DNA from: Poteriospumella lacustris
Taxonomy: Eukaryota > Sar > Chrysophyceae > Chromulinales > Dinobryaceae
Length of the DNA stretch: 64,000 nt
Assembly (NCBI GenBank): GCA_008000375.1
Contig: SMOI01000023.1
Coordinates: forward strand, 121,370-185,369
Direction of reading: 5' to 3'
Shown: positions 54,052 to 64,000 of the stretch, in pieces
Layout: each line of letters opens with the position of its first letter
How positions within the stretch are numbered: position 1 is the first letter of the stretch
Notes under the pieces: generated by a model
Seen by the model: the letters and a program-made list of their open reading frames with translations, nothing else
Databases searched by the model: none
What the model was told of the DNA's origin: nothing
Translations under genes and position numbers: made by a program

Positions 54052-55980
54052 ATGAATTCCCTTGACGATGATGCCATTGAAAAAGCGCTATGTCGAGAAT
54101 TTTTAGGCCCATCTTGCCTATACAAGGTTCTTGAACAGCGCTCTAGGGAAAATCCTTCCTTTTTGAAACGAAACTTGCGAAAAAATAAAGAAAGTCCTTT
54201 CCGATGCAACGGCATTCTCGTTGGACAAACATCATTAGCAATCAATGGTCAAGCGGTCATAGATTTCGATTCCGAGGTGCATTTTGGGCGCTATACAGCC
54301 TCTCTCTTTTTGGCTATTCGTCAGCGTGGAGCCTACCGAGTTTTAGGTGGCAAACATAGTGAAGAAGGTGACGAAGAAAAGGCTTCTCCTCTGGGTTCCG
54401 TCAATGTTCCATTCAAATTCGAAGTAGATGACCGTGACTTAGAAGGCACGGAATGTTTATTTATGGCGATGTTTTTGACAAAGAATTTGAAGAGTCGATT
54501 GACTCATCGAAAAGTGTTTGAGATTCTCTTGGCAAAGTTTGAGAAAGAAGAGTCCTCTGCGAGACTGGCGATGTGCGATCGATTGACTGATAGCATCTTC
54601 CCCAGATTTGATCCTGAATACGTCTCGCTTATTGATTTAACTTCGCATCTGGGTCCGGCAAAGATGCAATTGGGGATGGAGGCTCGAAAGTCAACCTCTG
54701 TATTCAGATTGTTTATGGATCCGTTGCATCGCAAGGTGATTCACTGCGAGCTGAAGCACAGTCAACATTGCCGACTGTTGAATTCATCGGAAGCAGTACA
54801 TGATCCGGACTCCATTCCATTTAATATATCACTCTCGTCGATGTTGAAAGCATCTGAGCCGTTGCATGCATGGGGTCTTCCACGTCATTCTTTGTCGTCG
54901 ACAGCGGTGGTTCGAAAGTCTCCTCCTCAACGGACTGAAGAGATTTACCAGCAACCCAACTCCACGCTGACCTTTCACTATCATATACCCAAAACATCAG
55001 ATCTTTGTGAATCATTCTCTGCAGCTCCCAACCACTTCACTTGGCAAGAATCGCGTGATTTTCTTCAGTGTCCATGGTGCCAACCAAGTAGTCGCCCCAA
55101 TCCTGTGTGTGTTGATCCGGAAACGCGAATTCCAACAGCAGCGACATTAGAAGCAGTCTGTACCTTGGGTCAACATTTGCAAGCGTGTCATCATCACTTC
55201 CAATTCGATTTTGGGTATGATTTCGATGGTTCGTTGCATATTTTGGTGACTCGAAGTCATGACAGTGACAATATCAACGGACTGGACATGGGTTACATCA
55301 TTGCTCGAAATCGCAAACGAAAGATATCTGGACTGCATATCCGTGAGGAAGCATCTTTCTACAAAGATATTCGGATTCGTCCCATATTGTTAAGGTCTTT
55401 GGAAGCAAAAGCGGTGTTGGATTACGAAGCATTCTTAGCCGCCCGATTGGCAACATCGACAGCAACCAAAGAAACTACCTCTGAAGAAGGAGAAGTGATC
55501 AAACCGGGTGTGCGCAAGACGGGTATAGTGAAAGGAAAGAAAATGGATCGTCGGCTCAAAGGGCAAAACTTTTACGGACGATCGAATCGTACGGCATATT
55601 TCAATGCGTTGACAGGTCAACCATTGACAGTGGACGAAGTTGGTGGTGATGATGAAACCCAAATGACTGAATTCGGACAATTGCCCATGCGCAATCAAAT
55701 TATTGATGAATATAGCGATATCACGTTGCAAGAGAAAGATTTCATGAAGTTGTGGCACGAGCATTTGACGACTTGTCCACCATATGGGGATCGTTTGTTA
55801 CCGCTGGTATGCGAACAGTTCATTGAAAAGTTTGCCGATAGCATTGTGACCCTCAACTTACGGCACAACTTGCTGCTACACCTCGTAAATTTGTGGGATT
55901 TTGGCTTGCTGTTGTCTGAGGAAGTTCAAGCCTACATGGAATTTGTGGATGCGTATGCACTATCGTTAGCCAAAGGATAG
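54052..55980 (+). CDS. SUZ12: Polycomb protein SUZ12 homologue (PRC2 subunit)
   Basis: An intronless frame of 642 residues with ATG at 54052. Residues about 339-388 form a C2H2-like zinc finger: FLQCPWCQ, then LGQHLQACHHHFQF with the His pair. Next, near residue 512, RSNRTAYFNALTGQPLT matches the conserved RxYxHSxTxQP segment. Residues about 553-635 are the VEFS box: YSDITLQEKDFMKLWHEHL, then FIEKFADSIV and LRHNLLLHLVNLWDFGLL. This motif binds EZH2 and EED; SUZ12 is needed for H3K27 methylation by PRC2. The N-terminal half carries no motif I recognise, as expected for a fast-evolving part. It should act in the nucleus. No other PRC2 subunit is in the window. Confidence 0.92.
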   Translation: MNSLDDDAIEKALCREFLGPSCLYKVLEQRSRENPSFLKRNLRKNKESPFRCNGILVGQTSLAINGQAVIDFDSEVHFGRYTASLFLAIRQRGAYRVLGGKHSEEGDEEKASPLGSVNVPFKFEVDDRDLEGTECLFMAMFLTKNLKSRLTHRKVFEILLAKFEKEESSARLAMCDRLTDSIFPRFDPEYVSLIDLTSHLGPAKMQLGMEARKSTSVFRLFMDPLHRKVIHCELKHSQHCRLLNSSEAVHDPDSIPFNISLSSMLKASEPLHAWGLPRHSLSSTAVVRKSPPQRTEEIYQQPNSTLTFHYHIPKTSDLCESFSAAPNHFTWQESRDFLQCPWCQPSSRPNPVCVDPETRIPTAATLEAVCTLGQHLQACHHHFQFDFGYDFDGSLHILVTRSHDSDNINGLDMGYIIARNRKRKISGLHIREEASFYKDIRIRPILLRSLEAKAVLDYEAFLAARLATSTATKETTSEEGEVIKPGVRKTGIVKGKKMDRRLKGQNFYGRSNRTAYFNALTGQPLTVDEVGGDDETQMTEFGQLPMRNQIIDEYSDITLQEKDFMKLWHEHLTTCPPYGDRLLPLVCEQFIEKFADSIVTLNLRHNLLLHLVNLWDFGLLLSEEVQAYMEFVDAYALSLAKG

Positions 55981-56219
55981 TAGAGGGCTCACGGCGACGA
56001 CGGATATGTACATCTCGTCGGAGAATAGTCGTGTTGTTGGTGAGAATAACGATTTCCTCCCCTTTCGTTTGCATTTACAGATTGCAAGACTGCTGTTTCT
56101 ACTTCGTTAGTTCAACGATTCTTTGTAATGATAATTTGACGAATACAGTGGGCACTTGGCACTTTAGTAGTGGAAAAAGTTTTGTGTTGTCGGACTTTTC
56201 TTGTGGGGAAAGCTGTTGA

Positions 56220-57086
56220 TCATTTCGTCGTGAGATAGTGGAAAACAGTGGTTGACTGCTGCTGAGGATCATACTGTTGTATTCTCCCGTGGATCTTATG
56301 GCCAAAGTTGCGTTGCACTGATTCTGTCTTGGCGTAGGAAGCGGCGGAAGATGACAAAGAGCCATTTCGATGGTAGCGTTGGTATTCCGCGGAAGTCGTT
56401 TCTTTGAAACCCCAATCGGGTACTGAACCCGATGATGGCAAACTTTGCATATGATACATTCCTTCTTGAGTATCAGCTGCCGCAGAGTTGCTATCGGTGT
56501 TCATAGCGTGAAAGGATGATGTGAAGAGCTGGCTTCCACTGTGTGATGTAGACAAATCCATCCCGTCCTCATCATTTCCTTTGGGACTTGGAATGGTGAA
56601 AGCGTGACATATCAACATGCACAGCTCACTTCGTGTGTATGGTCGGAGAAGAATCGCAGAAAATTTGACAGAGGTTGGATCCGACGGGTGAAATCCAACG
56701 GGAGGCAACCCATCTTGGTCCGGACCCGATTCATCATTGGTGAGTAGAACTATGGGCATTGTGCATCCGATAATCTTAGAGACACGTAAAAATTCGTAAG
56801 CCCCCATTGAACAGTTGTCGGACATATTGTCAGCTATAAAACACATATCGTATGAGATGTACTCGAGGCTTTCGAGAGCTGATATCGTATTCTGCATAAC
56901 CGTGAAAATGCAGGTCAGACTCAAGTGCTTCGTAATACTCTCCAACTGAGCCGAAGCTCCTCTCTCGTCTAAATCTTCATCAATATCTATTCTCACGAGG
57001 AAGAAGATCGTGGTCAATGATGCACGGAATTCATTCAGGTGATCTACTTTCATCTTACATAGGATTTTAATCACTTTGCTTTCCAT
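56220..57086 (-). CDS. Receiver-domain-like protein with divergent active site
   Basis: A frame of about 288 residues; ATG at 57086 is the first in frame. Residues about 20-165 follow the response-regulator receiver pattern: FFLVRIDIDEDLDERGASA at the start (an Asp cluster), ISALESLEYISYDMCFIADN with the likely phospho-acceptor Asp, PIVLLTND with the conserved Thr, and FSAILLRPYT, where the usual Lys is Arg. So it may be a pseudo-receiver or a weakly active one. The C-terminal 120 residues are Ser/Gln-rich with no domain. No histidine kinase lies nearby. Its upstream exon structure is not resolved; an intron before the ATG is possible. Confidence 0.6.
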   Translation of the reverse strand: MESKVIKILCKMKVDHLNEFRASLTTIFFLVRIDIDEDLDERGASAQLESITKHLSLTCIFTVMQNTISALESLEYISYDMCFIADNMSDNCSMGAYEFLRVSKIIGCTMPIVLLTNDESGPDQDGLPPVGFHPSDPTSVKFSAILLRPYTRSELCMLICHAFTIPSPKGNDEDGMDLSTSHSGSQLFTSSFHAMNTDSNSAAADTQEGMYHMQSLPSSGSVPDWGFKETTSAEYQRYHRNGSLSSSAASYAKTESVQRNFGHKIHGRIQQYDPQQQSTTVFHYLTTK

Positions 57087-57774
57087 CCTTGACTTGCAAC
57101 ACTTTATGAAGCTTCCACTCAAAGAGTTTAAATTGTGAAAAGTGCCATCATAATGACAACAGAAAAAAATTTGTTTGGCAACTTGATGATTGTCCTTGGT
57201 CTACAAAACGAAAGGGGTCTTTGGTCTTTGGTCCTTGGTCTTGTTCTTCGTGCAGGTTCGGATCAATCCAACCTCAACCTCATGTTGGTTCACTGCGGCA
57301 GGATGACGATGACGACGAATAAACTCTTCAGAATGCCTTCTTAGAACATCGACGTCTTCTTGATGGTCATTATTCCTCGATTTCTCCTTTGAGAAGCAAC
57401 GTATCTGTTGTACAGAGACCGCTTGTTTATGTTTGTCATCTATGTACATAACAAGGAACCAGTCAAACTATTATAGGCTCAGTGAATGTGCCAACTATAC
57501 AAAACGCCAAGAATCCCGCGTTGATGTTAGTCCCAATAGTTCCAATTGAGCAAACGGATCTACATGAAAGGAACTACAAGAATCTTGTCACCATCACGAA
57601 CAAAAAAATAATGCGAAAGAGGTGACAATACGATAGAAACAAGAGAAGCGCATAAAGCAAAAGTCACAGGGTAGGCAGCAGAAAGCAGGTTATCGACTAA
57701 CGAAGAAATTATAATGCAAATGACAAACTCTAAATGGCTATATGGATTAACATCAAATGAGAGTCGGATTTTGA
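57087..57774. other. Intergenic, no gene seen
   Basis: About 690 bp upstream of the receiver-like gene and downstream of the next minus-strand gene. AT-rich. A TTTGGTCCTTGG-type direct repeat lies near 57220-57240. No supported frame or RNA. Confidence 0.55.
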
Positions 57775-58506
57775 TTAACGTGCATACGCCGGCGCCGATG
57801 GGACCGGTTGGAAATAGGTTTGGTTTGAGTAGCCAGCAACTTGTTGCCCATCAAACTTTTGCACAGGCATTTCATACATTGGAACTGATGCTGATGCTAA
57901 TGGCTGGCTCGAATAAGCTGTTGCAACGACCATTTGTGGAACGTTCAAAGCCACCGATCCACCAGGGTGTACAACAAGCTGGAGACTGAGTCCCATTTGC
58001 ACATTTCTTCGCCCGTATCCCTCTGGAAACGTCGCCAATTGACTGAAAAGAAAAGAGGTAGACAAGTTCGAGTTAGAACACAATCATATTATTATCAACA
58101 TTTGCCTATTCACTCACATATGACAATTTCTGGCGAGGAACACCTCATCGTTCCATCTTTTGCAAAGGGCCCTGAGCTTTTCTTGTCGGCTATTTGCATA
58201 GGCAGCGATGATGCAAATGGGAGAGAACGGAATACAAAAATGCGTGAATATGATAGGTAAAACAGGCATGTGAGTAGTACTCAGGATACGATTCCCTTCT
58301 TCCACCAATCGAGACAACTCTGCCGCGGAAATACAGTTCGCACATTCAGGAGGAATAAAATATTGGGTTTGGAATTGCTTTGTTGTCACTGAACAACAGC
58401 ATGGAAGGCCACAAGCTGCGTCCATCCCTTCAGCATTGATGGTCATCGCTGCGGCGTTTCCCAAGGAAGGCGAAATCACCGGTACGGCGCTGCCCCCAAT
58501 GAACAT
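57775..58506 (-). CDS. Small unknown membrane-associated protein
   Basis: Exons 58506-58118 and 58042-57775 join in frame (donor GTGAGT, acceptor CAG) and give about 218 residues. The N-terminus is Ala/Cys-rich (ACGLPCCC). A hydrophobic stretch, PVLPIIFTHFCIPFSPICII, could be a membrane helix. It is followed by a basic segment RQEKLRALCKRWNDEVF. The C-terminal 60 residues are Gln/Ala/Pro-rich (SYFQPVPSAP type). I do not recognise a family. The ATG at 58506 is the first in frame. Confidence 0.55.
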
Positions 58507-59121
58507 TTTTGTTGCGACAACTAAATCTGTTCGGAGGAGGACAATATAGCAGCTTTCGCATAGTGATTTGGCAGAAGAAGAAGAAACGAGGCGAAAAAAT
58601 TAACCGACAGCCGGCCGCGTTGGGAAACAGAACCCAAATGATCGCAATGACCCCAGATTCAGGTCAAATGCATCGACTTTCTCTGCAGAACTCCAAACTT
58701 CAAAAAAGGGCAGGATTGAAGTGGAACGTGGCCTATGGAAGAATCAAGCAGAGAATCCCCAATGGTCTCGAGTATGTACTGTACTCTCCTGATTTTGGAT
58801 ATCGACATGTCATGTAAGTGGGGAGACGAACCCGCATCCCAGATTGTCGGTTTCCCACAAAAGCGCAGAATCCCAAACCGCCGTGAACTCGAAAAAAGTC
58901 AGGAGAGGTTTCGCGCTACCCCCTTCAACATCTTGGAACCTCTTTCTGGAAAAGACGTGCGGAAAAGATCTCAGATACACCTTCGCGTCGAGAAAAAGCA
59001 TGCCGCTTGATGCAGAAATACTTGTTAGACTTCTCACTCTCAGTTTTCAAATCTAAAGAACGAAAATAGTTACGAAGCGTGTGTTCCAAGTGTCATACCT
59101 CGATCCCATCACCAAGTCATC
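58507..59121. other. Divergent intergenic region, no gene seen
   Basis: Between the small membrane protein and the SDR gene. Short open frames here lack domains and splice support. Confidence 0.55.
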
Positions 59122-60546
59122 ATGCAACGACTGCAAACAATTAAAGACAAACTCCTCGAAGTGAGGCCCAAAAAGATTATGCTTAGTGGACCTAGTGGTT
59201 TTCTTGGCAATAATGTTCTCAGATCTCTTTTGGAAGTCCATCAGCTAAGGAAAGACAACGGTGTCGAACCTGGTGAGCTGATCTTGCTGTCCAGTAGTCC
59301 TGGAAAGTTGATGCAGTCACTATATAAGCGATTTGGATCACAGCGAATGGCAACTGTGCGCGCTACGCGAGTGGACTACTATCGACAACACGATGTTGAC
59401 ACATGGACAGATCAATTGGGTAGTCTAGGTGAGTCTACATGCGCCATTGGGCATTTTACCACGAAACGACTAAAGAAACTTTGTTGCTGCAGGAGTGGAA
59501 GGTGAAGATGCGGTTTTCGTCAACTTGGCAGCAGTAGCTGGGCCAGTGGCAGGAATTCAAGACGCCATGATGGATGTCAATTACCGGGCACCGTTAGCTG
59601 CCGCTCGTGCAGCTGAAGCCCTTGGCTTTGGCCACTGGATTCAATCTTCGACACAAGCGACCAATGCTGAACGATTTGGGCAAGTACCGTATAGTCGAGC
59701 AAAGGCAATGGCTGACTACGCGTTGGCTCGAGCAAAAACGTTGCCGGTGAGCATTGCCTGCTTGGGATTACTCTACAGCAAGGATGATGGTCTCATCGGT
59801 CAACAACGTAAAAACGAAAGCTTGGTAAATCTGATTGATTTAGCGCTCTTGCCACTGACACCAATCATGGTACGTATGCATGATGCCATTAGGCTGATCC
59901 GTGTCGTGTTGATTCACAGTGAATGACTGATTGGTATACTTTACAGGGTGATGGATCCGCGCCATTGCAGCCTCAAGAGGTGGTCGATGCCTCCATTCGC
60001 ATTGCATACCTAGCACTGACTGAACCTCGTGATCGTCCACGCCAATTCCGTGATCCCAAGACAGATCGTTTCGCCAAATCAATTTGTGCCTTTTCAGATT
60101 CATTTCGGTATTACGATGCCGTTGGACCTGAAACCATGAGTATTCTCGATATGCTGGAGAAGTTTGCCCGTGCACAAGGTAACGCCAATTTCCGTCCAGT
60201 ACATATTGGATATCGCAACATGGAACGTGTGTTGAACGTGAAATCCTTGGGCAACTTGAATCGTCAATTTGTATCATTGTTACGATCGGAACAAGATGCG
60301 AAAAATCCCATCATTGGGGATCCCACCGTGTGGGAAAGCCTCATGGGACCTCATTTGAAACTGGTGCGAATTGACGATGCCTTTGCTGCAAATATTTCGA
60401 AGTTGGAACGCCGCAAAGCGAGAACGTTTCCTTATTGGTCAACGATTCAATGGGCGCTACGAAATCCAAAGGTCATTCGTCCAGGTTTAGATCTAAGCCG
60501 GGAGATATTGACATCCTATTTCACCGGTGTCTGCAATTTGAATTAA
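59122..60546 (+). CDS. Extended short-chain dehydrogenase/reductase (NAD(P)-binding)
   Basis: Exons 59122-59428, 59493-59869 and 59947-60546 join in frame and give about 427 residues. The N-terminal Rossmann motif MLSGPSGFLGNNVLRSL is the GxxGxxG type of extended SDRs. FVNLAAVAGPVAG and DVNYRAPLAAARAAEALG are the next conserved strands. VPYSRAKAMADYAL has the YxxxK catalytic pair; a Ser sits upstream in IQSSTQ. The C-terminal substrate domain is typical of the group (SDRs of epimerase, or NDUFA9-like, style). The C-terminus is basic. Substrate unknown; organelle location possible but not shown. Confidence 0.85.
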
Positions 60547-61190
60547 TCTTTCAGTCGGAAGGATGTAATACTATGCATTGCGAGTTCGACGGCTCGGCGC
60601 GCTCGCTCACACACTCTCTCTTCATTCCCTTCATTCAACAGCTTTGTTGTTTTGGGTGGCGTGGGCTGACCACCTGTTGACATATCAATAACCGACTGTC
60701 GATGCATCACTGATGCGGTGATGATGTTTATTTTCATGTAAAGTCTCCTGTCTCCTTCACTTCGGCGGCCCCTCAACACGGCCCCTTGTCCCTTACGATA
60801 AGTCTAATTCCCCTCCGTCTTCGTGTCTTTTCGGTTACTTTGCCTCTGCACAAATTGCCGTCGAGAGGAGTTGCTCTCGCCTGCCCTTTTCTCTCTTCCT
60901 ACCTTTTTCCCCTACGAACGAAGAACACCAAACGAACCAATTAATTTGCAGGTCAAATCCCAGTTCGGTAGAATCACCCCCCCCCCCTTCTGTAAGTTTT
61001 CGTTGTAAGTTACACCCTTCGCCATCGCCCAACAACAGAATCTCTTTGAACCTCCTGCTCGACAAGGCTTCGTTTATCCAGCCGCTGACTTCGAATTACT
61101 TTACACGTAGCGTGGTTGCATTTACACATCATGTATATCCCCAGCTCACAGAGAGAAGACCTGGTACATCTATGAGCAATCCGCCATGGT
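60547..61190. other. Convergent intergenic region, no gene seen
   Basis: About 640 bp between stops. It has C-rich runs (60977-60985) and CTCGCTCACACACTC-type tracts. No supported frame or RNA. Confidence 0.55.
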
Positions 61191-64000
61191 TTAGACCACG
61201 AATGCTTCCAAATCATCCAATCGTTTCGGCCATCGACTTTTCGAGATGTCTTGCATGACTTCGCTCTTGTATTGTTGCCAATTTTGCTTGCGGAATAAAT
61301 CCACCACAATGTCCGGATCGCCTGGATACACGACGGCCTTGTCTCGTACGCGATCTAAGAAATTGTCGTCGACGGCAAAGGTCTGCAACTGCATTCGATG
61401 CAAGACAATACATTCGACCGTGGTATCTGCGACGATGGATCCACGAGAAACACCATCTTCGGGTTGTAAGACACAAGATTCGCCAAAGATCATCGGCCAT
61501 TGCAACAATTTGATTTCCGCTTGTTTCCGGTTCAATTGCGAGGCCAATACTTGTTCAATGGGCACGTTGCTATCCCGTGAACTATTCTCCCCCGTGGACC
61601 ACAAATCACCACCACTTTTACCGGTCATATTCGTATGATTACTCGCAACGGAATAAAACGATTCCGACCGTTTCAAGCGCATTGCATCGGCTTTGTCTTG
61701 CGATTCATGGTTCCGTTGATCAATCGCATCTTGTTCACGGGCGACTTTGATCAAGGCTTCTAATCGTGCAATTTCCCGTGCCAATTCTTGTCGTTCTTCT
61801 TCATGAATCGTCAAGGCCGTTGGGGGAGGCACATCGGACGTAGGGAAAGCACGCATTTCTTCAATCGATCGAAACCCCTTGAAACGTCCGTTGGGAAGCC
61901 CGCCATGGGCCTGAGCTTGTGAGGCACGTCGTGCTGCTAAGGAATTGATACTCACCGCATTGCTCAAACGGCGTTTGCCGTTCGTTGGGGCAGTCGAGGC
62001 TCTTCCGTTGGTACTACCCGCGACCGATGTCGACGATGGTCCGCCGGGCGATCGTGCCCCACCCCCACCACCGACACTGCGACCATCATGCTGTCCATGA
62101 TGCGATGGCGTATCCGGATGAAACTGAGCATGATTGGGGCTAAAAGGACGTGCGTCATGTGGATGCATCAAGGCGGATACGTCTTGTAGGTGATGATGTT
62201 GTTCACCCATGGCTTGGTGTCCATGTTGCTGCCCGTGGTGATGATGATGGTGATGATGCCCGCCTTTGGATGTGCCCGAGACATTGGTCAACGCAGAGAC
62301 AGTGGTCATGTTACTACTGGCACGATGGAGATGTGGATGACTGTGACTGTGATGCAGATCACGTGGTGTTGGGTCACCGCCGACGCTACTGACACGGGAG
62401 GCCGCCGTTCGTGGACGCCCATTGTTTCCTCCGCCTCCGCCACCACCAATACCAATACCCCCACCATTGAGATTCATAATTTGAGACGCTGAATGTGCCG
62501 CTGGGCCCGTACCCATCACCGCACCTCCTCCACCTCCACCACCACCGCCAAGAGCTGCAGCCGCGAGCGAGGCGGACACGCTCATGGCACTCCCAACCCG
62601 CGGTAAGACCCCTCCGTTGCTGTTGGTGTTGTTGTTGCTGCTGCCTTGATGATCCAGTGGCAATGAAATCGCCGATGCGGCAGCAATCTCCGCAGCGGCT
62701 AGTTCTTCCGGGGTGGGTCCCGTCGGAGCCGCAAACAACGGCGTCGACAAATCACGCAACGGTTCCCAGGTATCATCGTTGGGGTTGTAGACGCCGTGGT
62801 GAAAGACATATTTGAAATCAATACGTGCCGCTTTGTCTTTCGCAATTTGCAACTTCTGCATCAACATTTCCGTACGATTGGGACGTTTCATCACTTTGCA
62901 CAAACCTTTTTGAATGATGTACAAGTAATCGGGACGTGTCGCTTGGGCTAAAATCGTCTGCCCCCGTGTAAACGTGAACAATTGACTCATCCGTGCCAAG
63001 CGCAAGATATCTTCGTGTTTCCATCCTTTGAAAATGCCACAACTACGCAACGTTTGAATCCGTTGTTGCAAGGCTTTCACCGTCGGATCATACAGGATCC
63101 GATAAAAATCACGTTCACTGATCATCAACAACTCACACGGACCCGACATCGTATAACTCATAAACATCCCCGGTTGGACACCGCGATTGGTCAATTTCCC
63201 CGTCGCATGATCCACACCGTGATAAAACAACTGATGGAAATCCGTTTTCTCCTTTTGCAAATGCTCGTGTTGGACCCGTTGTTGTTCGAGCAGATGCAAT
63301 TGCTGGGCAGGCGACATACTCGATTGAATCGTATGGTGCTTACTCGATGGATTCGTGTGGCCACCCTCTTGGTTCAACATCATCAACATCGTCGCGTTCA
63401 TCAAGTTGCTGCCACTGGAGGTACTGTGATCGACACTCGTGCGATGGGAATGGGTCGCATTGCTCGCTTGCGTATGGTGGTGGTGATTCAATGTCAGTAC
63501 CTGCGCACCACCGCCACCGCCGCCACCGCCGCCACCGCCATGATGCGACAACGTATTCGTTCCACCGTGATCGTCGTGATGATGTTCCGATGGACGCAAG
63601 CGATCCGTGATATTCGAACGGACCGTGACCAATACCTCTTCCAAACTCTTCAAAAACGACGTTCGGGGCGAGCGAAACAACAAATCAAAATGCCCAAACG
63701 TGGATCGTTCTTGCAACTTCACCACGTCTACCCCATGCAACGCGGAGACATGACCCGTTTCCATCGTTCCATGTACACACCCCGTCAACAAGAAACACAC
63801 CCCAGGACTTTCTTGGTTTTGTTTGAACAAGACACTCTCGAGTCCACCACTCGAAACCGCGCGGTATTCGACGACCGCTGATAATTCATTCAAAATACTC
63901 GGATGTAGATTCCGTAAAAACGGAAAGACACCCAAGCCGGAGGTAGAAATGATATCAATGTCTTGCGGTGAACGTAAATGAGGTTCCCGTAACAACGAGA
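61191..64000 (-). CDS. Cyclic nucleotide-binding-domain protein, 5' partial
   Basis: A long intronless frame of at least 936 residues, ending at a stop at 61191; no true ATG precedes it, so it continues beyond the window. The visible N-terminus is a CNBD: FLRNLHPSILNELSAVVEYR, then VLFKQNQESPGVCFLLTGCV. A second CNBD follows, with LARMSQLFTFTRGQTILAQA and YIIQKGLCKVMKRP. A third partial one near the C-terminus contains WPMIFGESCVLQP, VECIVLHRMQLQTFAVD. Between them are long low-complexity stretches: His-rich, Gly-rich, and Ser/Asn-rich. CNBDs bind cAMP or cGMP; no kinase or channel part is visible in this portion, so the output is unknown. The phosphate-binding cassette is not complete in the visible copies, so ligand binding is uncertain. 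Confidence 0.75.
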   Translation of the reverse strand, partial: SLLREPHLRSPQDIDIISTSGLGVFPFLRNLHPSILNELSAVVEYRAVSSGGLESVLFKQNQESPGVCFLLTGCVHGTMETGHVSALHGVDVVKLQERSTFGHFDLLFRSPRTSFLKSLEEVLVTVRSNITDRLRPSEHHHDDHGGTNTLSHHGGGGGGGGGGGAQVLTLNHHHHTQASNATHSHRTSVDHSTSSGSNLMNATMLMMLNQEGGHTNPSSKHHTIQSSMSPAQQLHLLEQQRVQHEHLQKEKTDFHQLFYHGVDHATGKLTNRGVQPGMFMSYTMSGPCELLMISERDFYRILYDPTVKALQQRIQTLRSCGIFKGWKHEDILRLARMSQLFTFTRGQTILAQATRPDYLYIIQKGLCKVMKRPNRTEMLMQKLQIAKDKAARIDFKYVFHHGVYNPNDDTWEPLRDLSTPLFAAPTGPTPEELAAAEIAAASAISLPLDHQGSSNNNTNSNGGVLPRVGSAMSVSASLAAAALGGGGGGGGGAVMGTGPAAHSASQIMNLNGGGIGIGGGGGGGNNGRPRTAASRVSSVGGDPTPRDLHHSHSHPHLHRASSNMTTVSALTNVSGTSKGGHHHHHHHHGQQHGHQAMGEQHHHLQDVSALMHPHDARPFSPNHAQFHPDTPSHHGQHDGRSVGGGGGARSPGGPSSTSVAGSTNGRASTAPTNGKRRLSNAVSINSLAARRASQAQAHGGLPNGRFKGFRSIEEMRAFPTSDVPPPTALTIHEEERQELAREIARLEALIKVAREQDAIDQRNHESQDKADAMRLKRSESFYSVASNHTNMTGKSGGDLWSTGENSSRDSNVPIEQVLASQLNRKQAEIKLLQWPMIFGESCVLQPEDGVSRGSIVADTTVECIVLHRMQLQTFAVDDNFLDRVRDKAVVYPGDPDIVVDLFRKQNWQQYKSEVMQDISKSRWPKRLDDLEAFVV

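Noticed and set aside
53691-54245. Minus-strand open frame with a poly-Thr run
   Set aside because: Translation of the (GTC)20 repeat and of SUZ12 antisense.
1-64000. Search for transposons, CRISPR arrays, rRNA and operons
   Set aside because: No transposase, reverse transcriptase, integrase or CRISPR-style spaced repeats found. The tandem repeats present are coding or simple repeats.

Overview
The window is a gene-dense stretch of a nuclear eukaryotic genome. Most genes carry short (about 60-95 nt) GT-AG introns, gene spacing is a few hundred bases, and neighbours are mostly divergent or convergent. The gene families fit a stramenopile or related protist: a giant secreted/membrane protein with Pro-Ser-x-x repeats followed by REJ-like and polycystin-like segments, plus DIX, COMMD, RMI2 and SUZ12 homologues. 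This placement is inference from protein style; nothing in the window fixes the species. I see no CRISPR array, transposon, insertion sequence, rRNA or convincing tRNA.

Layout. 1-277: a perfect 77-bp inverted repeat at the window edge. 450-5048 (-): a five-exon, GC-rich cytoskeleton-like gene. 5.7-8.4 kb (+): a mitochondrial carrier of the folate/FAD type, then a DIX-domain protein ending in an auxilin-type J domain. 8.6-9.4 kb (-): an unknown protein. 9.9-14.6 kb (+): a full ABCB transporter. 15.2-17.6 kb (+): a phosphatidylinositol phosphate kinase. 18.2-18.8 kb (-): an RMI2-like OB-fold protein. 19.0-20.2 kb (+): a monoglyceride-lipase-like hydrolase. 20.3-21.4 kb (-): a dual-specificity phosphatase. 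21.8-23.2 kb (-): an ankyrin protein whose exons match its repeats exactly. 23.6-34.6 kb (+): the giant REJ/polycystin-like gene. 36.6-38.1 kb (+): WW plus RING. 38.1-40.4 kb (-): a BTB-like protein. 41.0-41.8 kb (+): COMMD4. 42.1-43.4 kb (-): a ribose-phosphate pyrophosphokinase. 45.1-47.8 kb (+): an RBR-type ligase with a SPRY-like domain. 48.7-50.6 kb (-): an alpha/beta hydrolase. 51.0-52.3 kb (+): a membrane-anchored SGNH/PC-esterase-like protein. 52.4-53.6 kb (-): a leucine-rich-repeat, F-box-like protein. 54.1-56.0 kb (+): a SUZ12 (Polycomb PRC2) homologue. 56.2-57.1 kb (-): a receiver-like protein. 57.8-58.5 kb (-): a small unknown membrane protein. 59.1-60.5 kb (+): an extended SDR. 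61.2-64.0 kb (-): a cyclic-nucleotide-binding protein cut by the window edge.

There is no operon-like pathway grouping. Several neighbours touch membrane traffic and signalling (DIX/auxilin, PIP kinase, lipase, COMMD4) or ubiquitin (WW-RING, RBR-SPRY, F-box-like), but they are probably adjacent by chance. The most unusual items are the DIX plus auxilin J-domain fusion, the exon-per-repeat ankyrin gene, the RBR-SPRY protein, and the terminal inverted repeat. Exon structures were read by eye from splice signals and reading frame; ends not fixed by homology are flagged.
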